Assembly (NCBI GenBank): GCA_031263625.1
Contig: JAISFK010000357.1
Location: 1 to 6,933 of the forward strand
DNA length: 6,933 nt
Direction of reading: 5' to 3'
From: Clostridiales bacterium
GTDB lineage: Bacteria; Bacillota; Clostridia; WRLR01
Positions within the stretch are counted from its first letter, which is position 1; every line of letters begins with the position of its first letter. Below are positions 6,059 through 6,933 of this stretch, piece by piece. The notes beneath the pieces are model-generated. The model had not been told where the DNA came from, made no database searches, and saw nothing but the letters and a program-made list of their open reading frames with translations. The translations under genes and the position numbers were made by a program.

Positions 6059-6933
6059 CTATTCCTTGACCGCCCCCACCAAAACGCCCTTCACAAAGTA
6101 TTTTTGCAGGAACGGGTACAGGCACAGAATGGGCAGCGTGGCGACGATGATGACGGCGTACTTGATCGTCTCCGCCACGTACTCGATGTCCCCGGCCATC
6201 ATGCCGGTCGTCAGCACGTTCGTGTCGTTTGAGATCAGGATCTCGCGCAGCACGAGCTGAAGCGGGTATTTGAGGCGATCCCTGAGAAAAACGGATGCGT
6301 AAAACCACGCGTTCCAGCGATCGACCGCGTAATACAGCGTGAGTACGGCCAGCGTGGGCTTTATCAGCGGGAGGTTCACGCGGAGGAGCAAGGTGATCGG
6401 CCCGCCGCCGTCGATCTCCACGGCCTCCTCCAGGCTGCGCGGTATGCCCTCGAAGCCGGCGCGCATGATCAGCAGGTTGAACGTGCTGATCGCGCCGGGG
6501 AATATCAGCGCCCAGTGCGTGTTGTCCAGCCCGTATGAGCGCACGGTCAGGTAAAACGGCACGAGCCCGCCGCCGAAGAACATCGTGAACAGTATCAGCA
6601 GCGTGATCGGCTTCTGCCACTTGACGTTCCTGCGGGAGAGGAAGAAGCCGCCGGCCGCGGTGAGCGCCATGCTGAGCGCGACGCCCACGACGACAATGAA
6701 CAGCGTGTTGGCATAGCCGTGCAGGATCATCGGGTATTCGACCACTTTCTCATACGATGCCAGCGTGAAGCCCAGCGGCGCCCAAAGCGGGCCCCTGTGC
6801 GCCATCATGCGCCCCGACTCGCTCAGCGAGGCGAACAGCACGTACAGCATGGGATACAGGCACACGAACACCATAAAAAGCATGAACAGCCCGATGAACA
6901 GCGACAGCATTTTTGAGCCGGGCGAGTTCTTTA
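6059..6933 (-). CDS. Carbohydrate ABC transporter permease (LplC/YtcP type), 5' end missing
   Basis: One of two membrane subunits expected in a sugar importer. Counting from the internal Met at 6910, helices are near 3-28, 67-90, 100-122, 133-151, 188-208 and 250-268, which is the usual six. The cytoplasmic EAA loop that contacts the ATPase is at 161-187 (EEAVEIDGGGPITLLL, then RVNLPLIKP). The C-terminus QKYFVKGVLVGAVKE is typical of LplC/YtcP permeases. The frame stays open upstream of 6910 through KNSPGSK to the window edge, and no ribosome site precedes that Met, so the true start lies a few residues beyond the right edge. It is 105 bp upstream of the binding-protein ATG and very likely in the same operon; the partner permease should be immediately upstream. 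Confidence 0.93.
   Translation of the reverse strand, partial: KNSPGSKMLSLFIGLFMLFMVFVCLYPMLYVLFASLSESGRMMAHRGPLWAPLGFTLASYEKVVEYPMILHGYANTLFIVVVGVALSMALTAAGGFFLSRRNVKWQKPITLLILFTMFFGGGLVPFYLTVRSYGLDNTHWALIFPGAISTFNLLIMRAGFEGIPRSLEEAVEIDGGGPITLLLRVNLPLIKPTLAVLTLYYAVDRWNAWFYASVFLRDRLKYPLQLVLREILISNDTNVLTTGMMAGDIEYVAETIKYAVIIVATLPILCLYPFLQKYFVKGVLVGAVKE

Overview
The window is a G+C-rich stretch of bacterial DNA, most likely from a Bacillota (Firmicutes) genome such as a high-GC Paenibacillus/Cohnella-like or clostridial lineage. The evidence is the lipoprotein sugar-binding protein of the LplA/LipO type, the LplC/YtcP-type permease, the membrane-anchored AraC regulator of the YesS type, and a strong AGGAGG ribosome binding site. 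All four real genes lie on the minus strand, so transcription runs from the right edge to the left edge. The long plus-strand reading frames are antisense shadows of G+C-rich genes. The organism assignment is inference.

In transcription order: (1) 6933-6059, an inner-membrane permease of a carbohydrate ABC transporter, whose N-terminus lies beyond the right edge; (2) 5953-4118, a lipoprotein extracellular solute-binding protein; (3) 3765-1357, a two-transmembrane sensor/AraC transcription regulator starting at GTG; (4) 1172-1, a heparinase II/III-like polysaccharide lyase, cut by the left edge and without a signal peptide.

Together they look like a polysaccharide-utilisation module. The binding protein captures an oligosaccharide, the permease complex imports it, the regulator senses an extracytoplasmic signal and switches the genes on, and the cytoplasmic lyase-like enzyme degrades the imported, probably uronate-containing, chain. 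The arrangement resembles the B. subtilis yesOPQ-yesS region for rhamnogalacturonan. The substrate cannot be read from the sequence. A partner permease and an ATPase are expected outside the window.

The gaps between genes hold most of the unexplained structure. Gap 3766-4117 has nested dyads, a candidate promoter and a hexamer repeat in the regulator leader. Gap 1173-1356 has a degenerate 13-bp tandem repeat flanked by two nearly identical 23-bp direct repeats. The start region of the binding-protein gene reiterates a Shine-Dalgarno/ATG-like unit. I see no RNA genes, CRISPR array, transposase or phage gene. The gene content is a fairly ordinary sugar-uptake locus; the repeats are the part worth a second look.
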